A model generated the notes under the pieces. The model saw nothing but the letters and a program-made list of their open reading frames with translations, did no database searches and was not told where the DNA came from. The translations under genes were made by a program, and so were the position numbers. From assembly GCA_965369995.1 (NCBI GenBank), contig CBDURO010000006.1, forward strand, positions 1-64,000: a stretch of 64,000 bases of DNA, read 5' to 3'. The DNA comes from JAHJCW01 sp965369995 (GTDB taxonomy: Bacteria; Fidelibacterota; Marinisomatia; Marinisomatales; JAHJCW01). The first letter of the stretch is position 1, and every line of letters starts with the position of its first letter. This document shows positions 25,853 through 35,800 of the stretch, piece after piece.

Positions 25853-25853
25853 A
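24663..25853 (+). CDS. tuf: Elongation factor Tu, copy 1
   Basis: This 396-residue GTPase delivers aminoacyl-tRNA to the ribosome. G motifs are all present: GHVDHGKT (P-loop), the RGITI effector region, DCPGH, NKTD for guanine binding and GSAL. The C-terminal barrel ends VGAGVVTEIIE. GAGGAG precedes the ATG. It closes the tRNA-Thr-Tyr-Gly-Thr unit and is followed 12 bases later by rpmG. Its sequence is identical to the second tuf gene at 40133-41323, including silent sites, which points to ongoing gene conversion. Confidence 0.99.
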   Translation: MAKEKFERTKPHVNIGTIGHVDHGKTTLTAAITLLQSAQGLSEVMTFDAIDNAPEERERGITIQTAHVEYETVNRHYAHVDCPGHADYIKNMITGAAQMDGAILVVSAADGPMPQTREHVLLARQVNVPSIVVFMNKTDQVDDPELLELVEMELRDLLNEYKFPGDDTPIIMGSALNALNNPKDPEATKCITELLEACDSFIPEPKRDVDKPFLMPVEDVFSITGRGTVGTGRIERGIVKVGDEIEMIGMGAHKKTVCTGVEMFRKLLDEGRAGDNAGLLLRGVDKEELKRGMVLAKPGSITPHTKFKANVYVLKKEEGGRHTPFFNGYRPQFYFRTTDVTGIGTLPEGTEMVMPGDNVELSIELITPIAMDKELRFAIREGGHTVGAGVVTEIIE

Positions 25854-25865
25854 GTAGGTATTAAA

Positions 25866-26030
25866 ATGGCAGGTAACAGCAAAAGAGTAATAGTTAGATT
25901 GGAGAGTACTGCAGGTACAGGATACAGGTATACTATTACTAAAAGTAAACGGATACATCCTGAACGGCTTGAATATAAGAAGTATGATCCTATCGTTCGG
26001 AAGTATGTTATCTTTAAAGAAACCAAATAA
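25866..26030 (+). CDS. rpmG: 50S ribosomal protein L33
   Basis: This 54-residue protein is small and easily missed. It reads MAGNSKRVIVRLEST, then TGYRYTIT, and ends in RLEYKKYDPIVRKYVIFKETK, the conserved L33 tail. The zinc-binding cysteine pairs of C-plus L33 forms are absent, so it is the zinc-free type. It lies 12 bases after tuf and 46 before tRNA-Trp, the standard position in front of secE. Confidence 0.95.
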   Translation: MAGNSKRVIVRLESTAGTGYRYTITKSKRIHPERLEYKKYDPIVRKYVIFKETK

Positions 26031-26076
26031 TTTATATAAATAAAAAACATTTATGATATCAATTTTGGTGATAATT

Positions 26077-26149
26077 AGGAGTGTAGCTCAATTGGCAGAG
26101 CACCGGTCTCCAAAACCGGGGGTTGCGGGTTCAATTCCTGCCACTCCTG
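26077..26149 (+). tRNA. tRNA-Trp (CCA)
   Basis: Acceptor arms AGGAGTG and CACTCCT pair fully. The anticodon stem CCGGT/ACCGG encloses CTCCAAA, giving anticodon CCA. Its place between rpmG and secE is common in bacteria. The 3' CCA is not encoded. Confidence 0.97.
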
Positions 26150-26207
26150 CTATTATCGCACTGCGATAATTAAGATATTTGGTGCGCTGTTTAAGGATCT
26201 TACAATA

Positions 26208-26390
26208 ATGATTAAAAAAATTAGAAAATATATTGAAGAAGTACAGTTTGAAATGAAAAAGGTGTCCTGGCCTACTTGGGATGAACTGAAAGGTTCAACC
26301 TATGTTGTATTATCTTTTTCAGTGTTAATAGCTGTATTCCTTTTTATTGCAGATCTTATTTTAAACAAAATTTTAAGCATTATCTTATAA
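26208..26390 (+). CDS. secE: Preprotein translocase subunit SecE
   Basis: This 60-residue protein is the short one-helix SecE type. An amphipathic N-terminal helix with EMKKVSWPTWDEL, the family signature, precedes a single membrane span (about residues 32-55). SecE clamps the two halves of SecY in the inner membrane. The nusG gene follows after five bases, as in most bacteria. Confidence 0.96.
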   Translation: MIKKIRKYIEEVQFEMKKVSWPTWDELKGSTYVVLSFSVLIAVFLFIADLILNKILSIIL

Positions 26391-26395
26391 ACAAT

Positions 26396-26923
26396 ATGGA
26401 ATGGTATTCATTAAGAGTAATCTCCGGTAAGGAGAAAAAAATTAAAGAGGCTATCCTATTTGAGGTTTTACATAGTGAATACTCGGAGATGGTGAAGGAA
26501 GTTCTAGTTCCCACAGAGAATATAATCGAGATGAAGGAAGGGAAAAAGAAGGTTCGTGAAAGAGTTTTTTTCCCGGGATATTTATTAATAAAAATGGAGA
26601 TTACTAAAGAATCAAAATTTTTAGTTGAAAATATAAATGGTGTAATAAACTTTATTGGATCTCGTGGAGAACCTCAACCTCTCAAACCCGAGGAAATCAG
26701 TAGAATTATTGGTGTGGTGGAAGGAAGTAAAGATTTTGAATTAGTTGCTCATCCGTTTAAAACCGGAGATGCAGTTAAAGTTATTGATGGACCATTTATG
26801 GATTTCTCAGGTTTTGTTCAAGAAGTTAACACAGATAAGCAAAAATTAAAGGTTTCAGTAAGTATTTTTGGCAGACCTACGCCAATTGAATTGGATTATT
26901 TGCAAGTTGAATTAGAAAAATAG
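26396..26923 (+). CDS. nusG: Transcription termination/antitermination factor NusG
   Basis: This 175-residue protein has an N-terminal NGN domain, from EWYSLRVISGKEKKI to about residue 110, with VFFPGYLLIKM. A KOW domain follows (FKTGDAVKVIDGPFMDFSG). NusG rides on RNA polymerase and links it to Rho or ribosomal protein S10. It has no inserted domain of the kind seen in some phyla. The ATG has no strong ribosome site, so it may be translated by coupling to secE. Confidence 0.97.
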   Translation: MEWYSLRVISGKEKKIKEAILFEVLHSEYSEMVKEVLVPTENIIEMKEGKKKVRERVFFPGYLLIKMEITKESKFLVENINGVINFIGSRGEPQPLKPEEISRIIGVVEGSKDFELVAHPFKTGDAVKVIDGPFMDFSGFVQEVNTDKQKLKVSVSIFGRPTPIELDYLQVELEK

Positions 26924-26932
26924 GTTATAATT

Positions 26933-27358
26933 ATGGCGAAAAAAGAAATTGGATTTATAAAACTTCAAATTCCGGCAGGGCAAGCTAATCCCGCTCCACC
27001 CGTTGGACCTGCGTTGGGACAACATGGTGTCAATATTATGGAATTTTGTAAAGCCTTTAATGCTGCTACGCAAAATCAACCCGGTATGATAATTCCGGTT
27101 GAAATTACAGTCTATGCAGATAGAAGTTTTTCTTACATTACTAAAACGCCACCTGCTGCTACATTAATTATTAAAGCAGCAAAAATCGAAAAAGGATCTG
27201 GAGAGCCAAATAAAGAAAAAGTCGGAAAAATAAGTAGAAAAGATCTGGAAGAAATCGCATCCATAAAAATGGAAGATTTAAATGCTAATACTATCGAAAA
27301 TGCAGTTAAAATGATAGCCGGTACTGCCAGAAGTATGGGCGTAGAAGTAGTGAATTAG
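26933..27358 (+). CDS. rplK: 50S ribosomal protein L11
   Basis: This 141-residue protein is of standard length. The opening GFIKLQIPAGQANPAPPVGPALGQ is diagnostic: the proline-rich N-terminal domain contacts elongation factors and the stringent-response system at the GTPase centre. The C-terminal rRNA-binding domain ends GTARSMGVEVV. It is followed by rplA after 11 bases. Confidence 0.98.
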   Translation: MAKKEIGFIKLQIPAGQANPAPPVGPALGQHGVNIMEFCKAFNAATQNQPGMIIPVEITVYADRSFSYITKTPPAATLIIKAAKIEKGSGEPNKEKVGKISRKDLEEIASIKMEDLNANTIENAVKMIAGTARSMGVEVVN

Positions 27359-27369
27359 GTTCAATAATT

Positions 27370-28056
27370 ATGAATTCAAAAAATAGAAAAAAAGTTTTAG
27401 AGAAAATTGATCGTACAAAGGAATATCCTTTAGAAGAGGCTGTCAAACTTGTCAAAGAATTATCGTTTGCAAAATTTGACGAATCGGTTGAAGTTGCCAT
27501 TAATCTTGGGGTAGATCCACGACATGCTGATCAAAATATTCGTATAACTACCGGGTTGCCATATGGAACAGGAAAAGGTGTGAAAGTATTAGTCATTACA
27601 TCTGGAGCGAAGGAGCAAGAGGCAAAAGATGCAGGTGCTGACTATGTTGGTTATAGCGAATATATCGATAAAATAAAAGCGGGTTGGGCTGATGTTGACA
27701 AGATTATTGCCACGCCTGATGCAATGCCTGACTTGGGGAAATTAGGTAAAATATTAGGACCAAAGGGACTAATGCCAAATCCCAAAAGCGGAACTGTTAC
27801 AATGGATATTGGAACTGCCGTTAAAGAATTAAAAGCAGGTAAGATTGAATTAAGAGTAGATAAAACCGGTATTATTCATGCAGCATGTGGAAAAGTATCT
27901 TTTGATGAGAAAGCTTTATTTGAAAATATTGAAACAATATATAATACTATAATGAAAGCAAAGCCTGCATCCGTTAAAGGTCGCTATTTGAAGAAAATGA
28001 CAATATCGTCTACTATGGGCCCGGGAATTAAAATTGATTATACAGCTTTAAGGTAA
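27370..28056 (+). CDS. rplA: 50S ribosomal protein L1
   Basis: At 228 residues it is of usual length. NPKSGTVTMDIGTAVKELKAG and the C-terminal STMGPGIKID are family signatures. L1 forms the mobile stalk that guides deacylated tRNA out. In other bacteria it represses its own operon by binding mRNA near rplK. I did not see a clear copy of that site here. rplJ starts four bases after the stop. Confidence 0.98.
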   Translation: MNSKNRKKVLEKIDRTKEYPLEEAVKLVKELSFAKFDESVEVAINLGVDPRHADQNIRITTGLPYGTGKGVKVLVITSGAKEQEAKDAGADYVGYSEYIDKIKAGWADVDKIIATPDAMPDLGKLGKILGPKGLMPNPKSGTVTMDIGTAVKELKAGKIELRVDKTGIIHAACGKVSFDEKALFENIETIYNTIMKAKPASVKGRYLKKMTISSTMGPGIKIDYTALR

Positions 28057-28060
28057 TATA

Positions 28061-28576
28061 ATGCCAAATAAGAAAAATATACAACAAGTTGAAGAATTAA
28101 CTGAAAAATTAAATAAAGCTAAAGCAATTTACTTCACAGATTATATTGGATTAGATGTTGGGAGTATTACGCAGTTGCGTTCCGAATTCTATCAAAATTC
28201 AGTAGAATATTATGTTGCTAAAAATACTCTGTTAAAAATTGCTGCAGAAAATAATAAAATTGAAGGATTGGATAAATTTTTATTAGGTCCTACAGCTATT
28301 GCAATATCTTATGATGAACCTACAACACCAGCAAAGATCATCAAAGAATTTGCCAAGAAATTTGATAAACCAACTGTGAAAGGTATATTATTTGATGGAG
28401 AGGTCCTTGACGGATCAAAATTCAAAAGTATTGCTGATATGCCATCACGTGAGCAGTTAATTGCTATGTTCGCAAGTTCATTGCAAAGTCCATTAGTGAA
28501 GTTATTAGGAGTTTTAAACGCTACTATGTATAGCTTGGTTGGTGTATTGAATAGTTTAAAAGAAAAGAAATCATAG
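28061..28576 (+). CDS. rplJ: 50S ribosomal protein L10
   Basis: This 171-residue protein has the L10 N-terminal rRNA-binding domain (AKAIYFTDYIGLDV, YYVAKNTLLKIA) and a C-terminal helix that carries L7/L12 dimers. It starts only four bases after rplA, so the long structured L10 leader seen before rplJ in E. coli and firmicutes is absent. It ends in a lysine-rich LKEKKS. Confidence 0.97.
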   Translation: MPNKKNIQQVEELTEKLNKAKAIYFTDYIGLDVGSITQLRSEFYQNSVEYYVAKNTLLKIAAENNKIEGLDKFLLGPTAIAISYDEPTTPAKIIKEFAKKFDKPTVKGILFDGEVLDGSKFKSIADMPSREQLIAMFASSLQSPLVKLLGVLNATMYSLVGVLNSLKEKKS

Positions 28577-28605
28577 ATCTATAAATTGAATAAAGGAGTT
28601 AGTTA

Positions 28606-28980
28606 ATGGCCGTCACAAGAGCAGATGTTTTGTCTTATATAGAGAAAGCAAATATTATTGAAATATCCGAATTAGTAAAAGAAATTGAAGAGAAATTTGG
28701 TGTTAGCGCAGCTACACCAGTAGCCGCTGCCGCCGCTCCTGCCGCGGGAGAAGTTGCAGCTGAAGAAAAAACTGATTTTGATGTGGTTTTAATAGCAGCC
28801 GGACAAGCAAAAATCGCTGTCATAAAAGCAGTTAGAACAATTACCAGTCTTGGATTAAAAGAAGCCAAAGAATTAGTTGATTCAGCCCCTAAGGCAGTAA
28901 AAGAGAATGTACCGCAAGCAGAAGCCGAAGAAGTTAAAAAAACTTTGGAAGAAGCTGGCGCAACTGTTGAATTAAAGTAA
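28606..28980 (+). CDS. rplL: 50S ribosomal protein L7/L12
   Basis: This 124-residue stalk protein has an N-terminal dimerisation domain, an alanine-rich hinge (ATPVAAAAAPAAG) and a C-terminal factor-binding domain. The latter contains KTDFDVVL, KIAVIKAVR and GLKEAKELVD. Several copies per ribosome recruit translation GTPases. GGAG at 28596 gives it a strong ribosome site, fitting its need for more product than its neighbours. Confidence 0.98.
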   Translation: MAVTRADVLSYIEKANIIEISELVKEIEEKFGVSAATPVAAAAAPAAGEVAAEEKTDFDVVLIAAGQAKIAVIKAVRTITSLGLKEAKELVDSAPKAVKENVPQAEAEEVKKTLEEAGATVELK

Positions 28981-28983
28981 AAT

Positions 28984-29000
28984 AGATAAGTCTATTATCT
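28984..29000 (+). other. Small hairpin between rplL and rpoB
   Basis: AGATAA and TTATCT pair around GTCTA, four bases after the rplL stop, followed by a T/C-rich tract. An attenuator or processing site at this junction is known in E. coli. This stem is weak, so the assignment is tentative. Confidence 0.3.
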
Positions 29001-29040
29001 TTATCTCATCTCTGTTTTAAATAAAAAATAGGAGGCTTTT

Positions 29041-32000
29041 TTGGGAGCCAATAATTTATATGCGGCTGAACGGGTTTCGTTTCAGAAAATTCATTCAGTC
29101 GTTGAAATGCCTGATCTACTTGGTCTTCAGCGCGATTCTTATCGCATGTTTTTACAAGAAGATACCCTTGAAGACGAGCGAAAACGTATCGGTTTGGAAG
29201 AAGTTTTTCAAAATGTATTTCCTATCGAAGATTCGCATCGTAATTATATATTAGAATATAAGAGTTATTATCTTGCACCTCCAAAGTATTCGACTGATGA
29301 ATGCATAGAAAGAGGCGTCACTTATTCAGCGCCGCTAAAAGTAAAATTGGTATTGAATATTACAGATGAAGAAGATCGTAGTAAATATGCTCAATCTATT
29401 GAGCAAGATGTGTATTTTGGTAATATACCTTATATGACTAATAAAGGTACGTTTATTATTAATGGCGCAGAAAGGGTGGTGGTTTCACAATTACAGCGCT
29501 CGCCCGGTGTATTTTTTGACCAAACTATACATCCTAATGGTACAAAATTATTTCAAGCAAGAATTATTCCTATTCGCGGCTCTTGGGTAGACTTTACCAC
29601 TGACATTAATGATTGTCTCTTTGTTATTATCGATCGTCGCAGAAAATTCCCTGCAACGATGTTATTACGTGCACTCGGTATTTCTACTGATGCTGACCTA
29701 TTTGAAGCACTGAAATGTATTAATAAAGTTGATCTTGCCAAAAAGGATTTAAGTGATGTTATTGGTGCAACGATTGTAGAAGATATTATTGATACGGCTA
29801 CAGGTGAAATTTATTTTGAACATGGTACCGAAATAACAAATGAAGTATTAAAGGTATTAAAAGACGCAAAAATAAAATCTATTAAAATAGTGGATAGAAA
29901 TAAAGATTTCCACGCTATGATGCTTCTGAATACTATTGAAAAAGACCCGACGCAGAATACTGAGGAAGCACTTGAAGTAGTTTATCAACTAATTCGCTCG
30001 AGTGAACCGCCAAATTTGGAAACTGCTCAAAAATTTATTGAACGGATGTTTTTCAATCCCAAAAAATATGATTTAGGTCAAGTCGGACGATATAGACTGA
30101 ATAAACAATTCGATTTAAATATTAATGTTGAAGATACAGTATTAACTATGGAGGACATTGTTAAAGTCGTTCAATATCTTGTTGATATGCGAAAAGGAGA
30201 ACGCGGAACTGATGATATTGACCATTTGGGCAATCGCCGAGTTAGAACAGTAGGTGAACAGTTAAAGAATCAGTTTGCTACAGCTCTAAGTCGAATGATT
30301 CGAACAATTCATGATCGTATGAATCTTCGTGAAGCGGAATCAATTACACCTCAGGATTTAATCAATGCGAGAGTTGTTACTACAGTTATCAATACGTTTT
30401 TTGGTACAAGTCAAATGTCGCAGTTTGGAGACCAAACAAATCCATTAGCTGAAATTACACATAAGCGTCGTATTTCTGCTCTAGGTCCTGGTGGATTGAC
30501 TCGTGAACGAGCAGGATTTGAAGTTCGAGATGTTCACTATACGCATTACGGTAGATTGTGTCCAATTGAGACGCCTGAGGGTCCAAACATTGGTCTTATA
30601 TCTTCTTTAGCATTAATGGCAAGTATTAATTGGCATGGTTTTATCGAAGCTCCATATCGCAAAATTAAATTGAAAGATGACGCTGCATATGTAACAAATA
30701 AGATAGAATATTTATCTGCTGATGACGAAGATAGAGTGTTAATCGCGCAATCAAATGCCAAGTTGGATGCAAATAATAAAATCTCAGACAGCTCACTGAG
30801 AGTAAGAATCAAGGGTGACTTTCCAATGGTTGAACCGAAAAAGGTAGAATACATGGATGTGGCGCCTAATCAAATTTTAAGTGTGGCTGCTGCATTAATT
30901 CCTTTTGTTGAACATGATGATGCTAATCGTGCTTTGATGGGTTCAAATATGCAACGTCAAGCAGTCCCATTAATGAATCCGAAATCGCCTATTGTTGGTA
31001 CTGGTATGGAAGGTATAGTAGCTCTTGATTCAGGGGCTTGCGTCTCAAGTCCTGTAAGTGGTACGGTTGTATATGTGGACGCTAAACAAATCAAAATCAA
31101 AATTGGTCAAATTCCAGAAGAACTTTGTTTAGTTGAAGGTGATAATATAGTTGTAATTAAGTTGGAAAAAAATCGTAGATCCAATCAAAACACTTGTTAC
31201 AATCAGCGACCATTGGTAAAAATAGGTCAAAAAGTGAAGGAAGGAGACGTTTTAGCTGATGGTGCATCTACCAATAATGGAGAATTGGCATTAGGAAGAA
31301 ATGTAATTGTAGCATTTATGCCATGGCGTGGATATAATTATGAAGATGCAATAGTGCTAAATGAAAGATTAGTGAAAGACGATGTATTCACGTCAGTTCA
31401 TATAAACGAGATTGAACTTGAGGTACGTGAAACGAAACGCGGTGAAGAAGAATTGACACCTGAAATTCCTAATGTTAGTGAAGAGGCTACCAAAGATTTA
31501 AATGACAATGGTATTATTAGAGTTGGAGCTAGAGTCAAGGAAGGCGATATTATAATTGGAAAAGTTACTCCGAAAGGTGAGACTGATCCTACACCGGAAG
31601 AAAAGTTGTTAAGGGCAATATTTGGTGAAAAAGCCGGTGATGTGAAGGATGCCTCCAAACATGCGTCTCCCGGAATAAAAGGTACTGTAATAAAAACTAA
31701 ATTATTTGAAAAACGTGCAAGTAAATCAAAGGTGCTTGATCGTAAAAAAATTATCGAGTTGCAAGAAGACGCCCGTAATCAAAAGCAAAATTTAAAGAAA
31801 TCGAGAGATAAGATACTTTTACGGTTACTAACTGATGAAACTTCAGGAGGTATTCGTGACTCAGCTTCCAATAAAACATTAATTAAGAAAGGTACAAAGC
31901 TTACTGAAAAGAGACTAAAAGAATTTGATTTTGAACGATTTGCGCAAGATGAACCGTGGATTGAAAGTACCAATTCATGGAAGAAAATAAAATTAGTATG

Positions 32001-32817
32001 GAGTTCATTCAGGAAAGAGTGGAATCGTTTAGAAAATTACTTAGAAAGCGAAACGTTCAAACTCCGTGTTGGCGATGAACTGCAACCCGGTATTTTGAAA
32101 TTAGCAAAAGTATTTATTGCTAACAAACGTAAAGTTTCGATTGGTGACAAAATGGCTGGACGGCATGGTAATAAAGGTGTAGTTGCAGCAATAGTACCGG
32201 AAGAAAATATGCCATTCCTTGAAGACGGAACTCCGGTTGATATAGTTTTAAATCCATTGGGTGTTCCTTCAAGAATGAATTTAGGGCAACTGTACGAAAC
32301 AATGCTTGGTTGGGCAGGTGATGTTCTGGGAGTTAAATACAACACACCAGTATTTAATGGGGCTATTCCCGATGAGATTAAAGTAGAGCTTGAAAAGGCG
32401 AACCTGCCTATTCATGGTAAGACCCGGCTTATTGATGGTCGTACAGGCGAATATCTTTACGATGAAGTCACTGTTGGAAATATCTATATGATGAAACTTA
32501 GTCATATGGTTGATGATAAAATGCATGCTCGATCAACAGGACCATATTCATTAGTTACTCAGCAACCATTAGGTGGTAAAGCACAATTTGGTGGTCAACG
32601 GTTTGGAGAAATGGAAGTTTGGGCATTAGAAGCCTATGGTGCAGCTCATACATTGCAGGAAATCTTGACAGCAAAATCCGATGATGTTGAAGGTCGTTCA
32701 AGAATGTACAATGCCATTGTAAAAGGTGAGGATGTTCCACCGTACGGTTCTCCTGAATCGTTTAATGTTCTTATTAAAGAATTACAAGGTCTAGGAATAG
32801 ACATTGAATTAAACTAA
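29041..32817 (+). CDS. rpoB: RNA polymerase beta subunit
   Basis: This is a 1258-residue protein starting at TTG, with AGGAGG six bases before it. The rifampicin-pocket stretch is conserved: SQFGDQTNP, THKRRISALGPGG with the usual His and Ser, then GLTRERAG and RLCPIETPEGPN. The C-terminus contains KLSHMVDDKMHARSTGPYS and QPLGGKAQFGGQRFGEMEVW, which contact the beta-prime clamp. It forms the catalytic core with rpoC, which starts 10 bases later. Confidence 0.99.
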   Translation: MGANNLYAAERVSFQKIHSVVEMPDLLGLQRDSYRMFLQEDTLEDERKRIGLEEVFQNVFPIEDSHRNYILEYKSYYLAPPKYSTDECIERGVTYSAPLKVKLVLNITDEEDRSKYAQSIEQDVYFGNIPYMTNKGTFIINGAERVVVSQLQRSPGVFFDQTIHPNGTKLFQARIIPIRGSWVDFTTDINDCLFVIIDRRRKFPATMLLRALGISTDADLFEALKCINKVDLAKKDLSDVIGATIVEDIIDTATGEIYFEHGTEITNEVLKVLKDAKIKSIKIVDRNKDFHAMMLLNTIEKDPTQNTEEALEVVYQLIRSSEPPNLETAQKFIERMFFNPKKYDLGQVGRYRLNKQFDLNINVEDTVLTMEDIVKVVQYLVDMRKGERGTDDIDHLGNRRVRTVGEQLKNQFATALSRMIRTIHDRMNLREAESITPQDLINARVVTTVINTFFGTSQMSQFGDQTNPLAEITHKRRISALGPGGLTRERAGFEVRDVHYTHYGRLCPIETPEGPNIGLISSLALMASINWHGFIEAPYRKIKLKDDAAYVTNKIEYLSADDEDRVLIAQSNAKLDANNKISDSSLRVRIKGDFPMVEPKKVEYMDVAPNQILSVAAALIPFVEHDDANRALMGSNMQRQAVPLMNPKSPIVGTGMEGIVALDSGACVSSPVSGTVVYVDAKQIKIKIGQIPEELCLVEGDNIVVIKLEKNRRSNQNTCYNQRPLVKIGQKVKEGDVLADGASTNNGELALGRNVIVAFMPWRGYNYEDAIVLNERLVKDDVFTSVHINEIELEVRETKRGEEELTPEIPNVSEEATKDLNDNGIIRVGARVKEGDIIIGKVTPKGETDPTPEEKLLRAIFGEKAGDVKDASKHASPGIKGTVIKTKLFEKRASKSKVLDRKKIIELQEDARNQKQNLKKSRDKILLRLLTDETSGGIRDSASNKTLIKKGTKLTEKRLKEFDFERFAQDEPWIESTNSWKKIKLVWSSFRKEWNRLENYLESETFKLRVGDELQPGILKLAKVFIANKRKVSIGDKMAGRHGNKGVVAAIVPEENMPFLEDGTPVDIVLNPLGVPSRMNLGQLYETMLGWAGDVLGVKYNTPVFNGAIPDEIKVELEKANLPIHGKTRLIDGRTGEYLYDEVTVGNIYMMKLSHMVDDKMHARSTGPYSLVTQQPLGGKAQFGGQRFGEMEVWALEAYGAAHTLQEILTAKSDDVEGRSRMYNAIVKGEDVPPYGSPESFNVLIKELQGLGIDIELN

Positions 32818-32827
32818 AGGTATAGTT

Positions 32828-35800
32828 TTGACTTATATCCAAACAAATAAAATCGATACAACTAAAAAGTATTCTAGTATAACCATTGGTCTCGCTTCTC
32901 CCGAAAATATTCTTGCCAAATCATATGGTGAGATACTCAAGCCTGAGACAATAAATTATCGATCATATAAGCCGGAAAAAGATGGTTTGTTCTGTGAAAA
33001 AATATTCGGGCCGGTTAAGGATTATGAATGCCATTGTGGAAAATACAAAGGGATTCGCTATCGTGGAATTATATGTGATCGTTGTGGTGTAGAAGTAACT
33101 CGGAAAAAAGTTCGTCGCGAAAGGATGGGACATGTTACACTGGCTGTCCCAGTTGTCCATATTTGGTATTTAAAATCAATTCCGAGCAAATTGAGCTACT
33201 TGATTGGTCATAGCACCAAAGAGCTTGAGCGCGTCATTTATTATGAATTATATATGATTATTGAACCGGGGAAAAGTGGTAGAAAGCAATTTGAGCTTAT
33301 TGATGAAGAAACCTGGATGGAACTTGAGAAAGATTATGGTTTTTACGCTGCTACCGAAGAAGAGCGTGACGAAAACGAATACTTTGTTGCGTTAATGGGT
33401 GGCGGAGCCATTAAGGATGCTCTTGCAAAGATAAATATGTCTGATCTAAAAGATGATTTAGAAAATATCATTACTAGTACAAAATCTAAACAGAAAAAGC
33501 AAGATGCATTAAAACGATTGAGAGTTGTTAAGGAATTTATGATTGACTCCATCAATAAAAAAGTAAACAAGCCAGAATGGATGGTGATATCGATTTTGCC
33601 AGTTATACCACCTGAGCTACGACCATTAGTGCCATTAGAAGGTGGTAGATTTGCTGCTAGTGATCTTAACGATTTGTATCGTAGGATTATAATTCGAAAT
33701 AATCGCTTAAAGAATTTGATGGAAATCAAAGCACCCGACGTTATCTTGCGGAATGAAAAAAGAATGCTTCAGGAATCGGTTGATGCGCTATTTGATAATA
33801 GTCGCAGAAAAACTGCGATAAGAAGCGGTACGCGTAGACCTCTCAAGTCTCTTTCTGATATGTTGCGCGGTAAATCGGGACGTTTCCGCCAAAATTTGCT
33901 AGGTAAACGTGTTGACTATTCCGGTAGATCTGTTATTGTAGTTGGACCAGAACTTCGTTTACATGAGTGTGGATTACCAAAAGATATGGGTCTTGAGCTA
34001 TTTAAACCGCATATGATAAATGCATTGATTGAACGGGGGTATGCTCAAACGCCTCGTGGTGCAAAATTAATGGTAGAAAATCATGAGCCAATAGTTTACA
34101 AAGTTCTTGAGTATGTAGTTAAAGATCATCCTGTATTATTGAATCGTGCTCCAACTTTACATAGATTGGGTATTCAGGCGTTCCAACCTGTCTTAGTTGA
34201 TGGAAAAGCAATTAGAATCCATCCATTAGTATGTGCAGCGTTTAACGCTGACTTTGACGGAGACCAGATGGCAGTTCATGTACCAATTTCCGTTCAAGCT
34301 CAGATGGAAGCCAGAATATTGATGCTTTCCAGTCATAACATTTTACATCCGGCAAACGGTAAACCGATTGCAATTCCTTCTCAAGATATGGTATTGGGAT
34401 GTCATTATTTAACCAGACCAAAAACAGGTGATAAAGGCGAGGGTAAATTATTTGGGTCTTTAGATGAAGTAGTGATGGCATATGAAAATAAAGCAGTGGG
34501 ATTGCATGCTATAATTGATGTTCGACATAAAGGTAAATGGAATAAAAAAACAACAGTAGGCCGAGCTATCTTTAATTCCATTATACCGGAAGAGTTAGAA
34601 TACTTTGACGAATTGATTTCCAAGAAAACTTTAAGAAAAGTTGTTAATCAATCTTATCTGGTAGTAGGTAATTCTAAAACTGTAGAATTTTTAGATAAAT
34701 TGAAAGATCTTGGATTTTCTATTGCAACAAAAAGTGGTAGTTCGATTTCTATTAGTGATATTTTAATTCCGAGTGATAAGGATACGATTATAGAAAAAGC
34801 TGAAAAAGAAGTAGAGGCTATCCAACAGAATTTTGCTAACCATATATTAACTGATGGGGAAAGATACAATAAGGTAATTGACGTTTGGACTCACGCGACT
34901 AATCATGTTGCTAATGCCATGATGAAGGGATTGAGGAATGATAGGCAAGGTTTTAATCCTGTATTTATGATGGCAGATTCCGGTGCTAGAGGTAGTCAAG
35001 ATCAGATTAAGCAGTTGGCAGGAATGCGTGGATTGATGGCAAAACCAAAAAAATCTATGACTGGTGGTCAGGGTGAAATTATTGAATCACCCATTATTTC
35101 CAATTTTAAGGAAGGGCTATCAGTTATGGAATATTTTATATCTACACATGGCGCCAGGAAAGGTCTTGCTGATACAGCACTGAAAACAGCAGATGCAGGA
35201 TATTTGACTCGTAGATTAGTAGATGTTGCTCAAGATGTGGTTATATCTGAGAAGGATTGTGGAACGATCAATGGTATTGTTACTAGCGATTTAAAAGAAA
35301 ATGAAGAAATTATAGAACCACTGGCTGACCGTGTTCTGGGTAGAACAATATTAGACGATTTGATTATTAATGGTAAAGTAATGATTAAAGCTGAAACTAT
35401 TATTACGGAGAAGGAGGCTGATATCATAGCCAATAATGAGATTCAAAGTATTCGTATTAGATCAGTTCTAACCTGTGAATCAAAACGAGGTGTTTGTGCA
35501 AAATGTTTTGGCTGGGATTTGGCACGTCATCGCGAAGTTAATATTGGTAGTGCAGTAGGAATACAAGCTGCGCAAAGTATAGGTGAGCCAGGTACTCAGC
35601 TTACACTACGCACATTCCATATTGGTGGAACAGCAACACGTATTATAGAGAAATCTGATATGCAAAGCAGATATGGTGGTGTTATTAAATTTTCAGATAA
35701 TTATGATTTTGCTGATACCATTGATGTTACAGGGAATGAAATAACAAGATGTATGGTTAGACATGCAAAAATATTTATTGTTGATGAAAAAAATCCTGCA

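Noticed and set aside
28057..28060. L10-type leader RNA before rplJ
   Set aside because: Only four bases separate rplA and rplJ, so there is no room for the leader.
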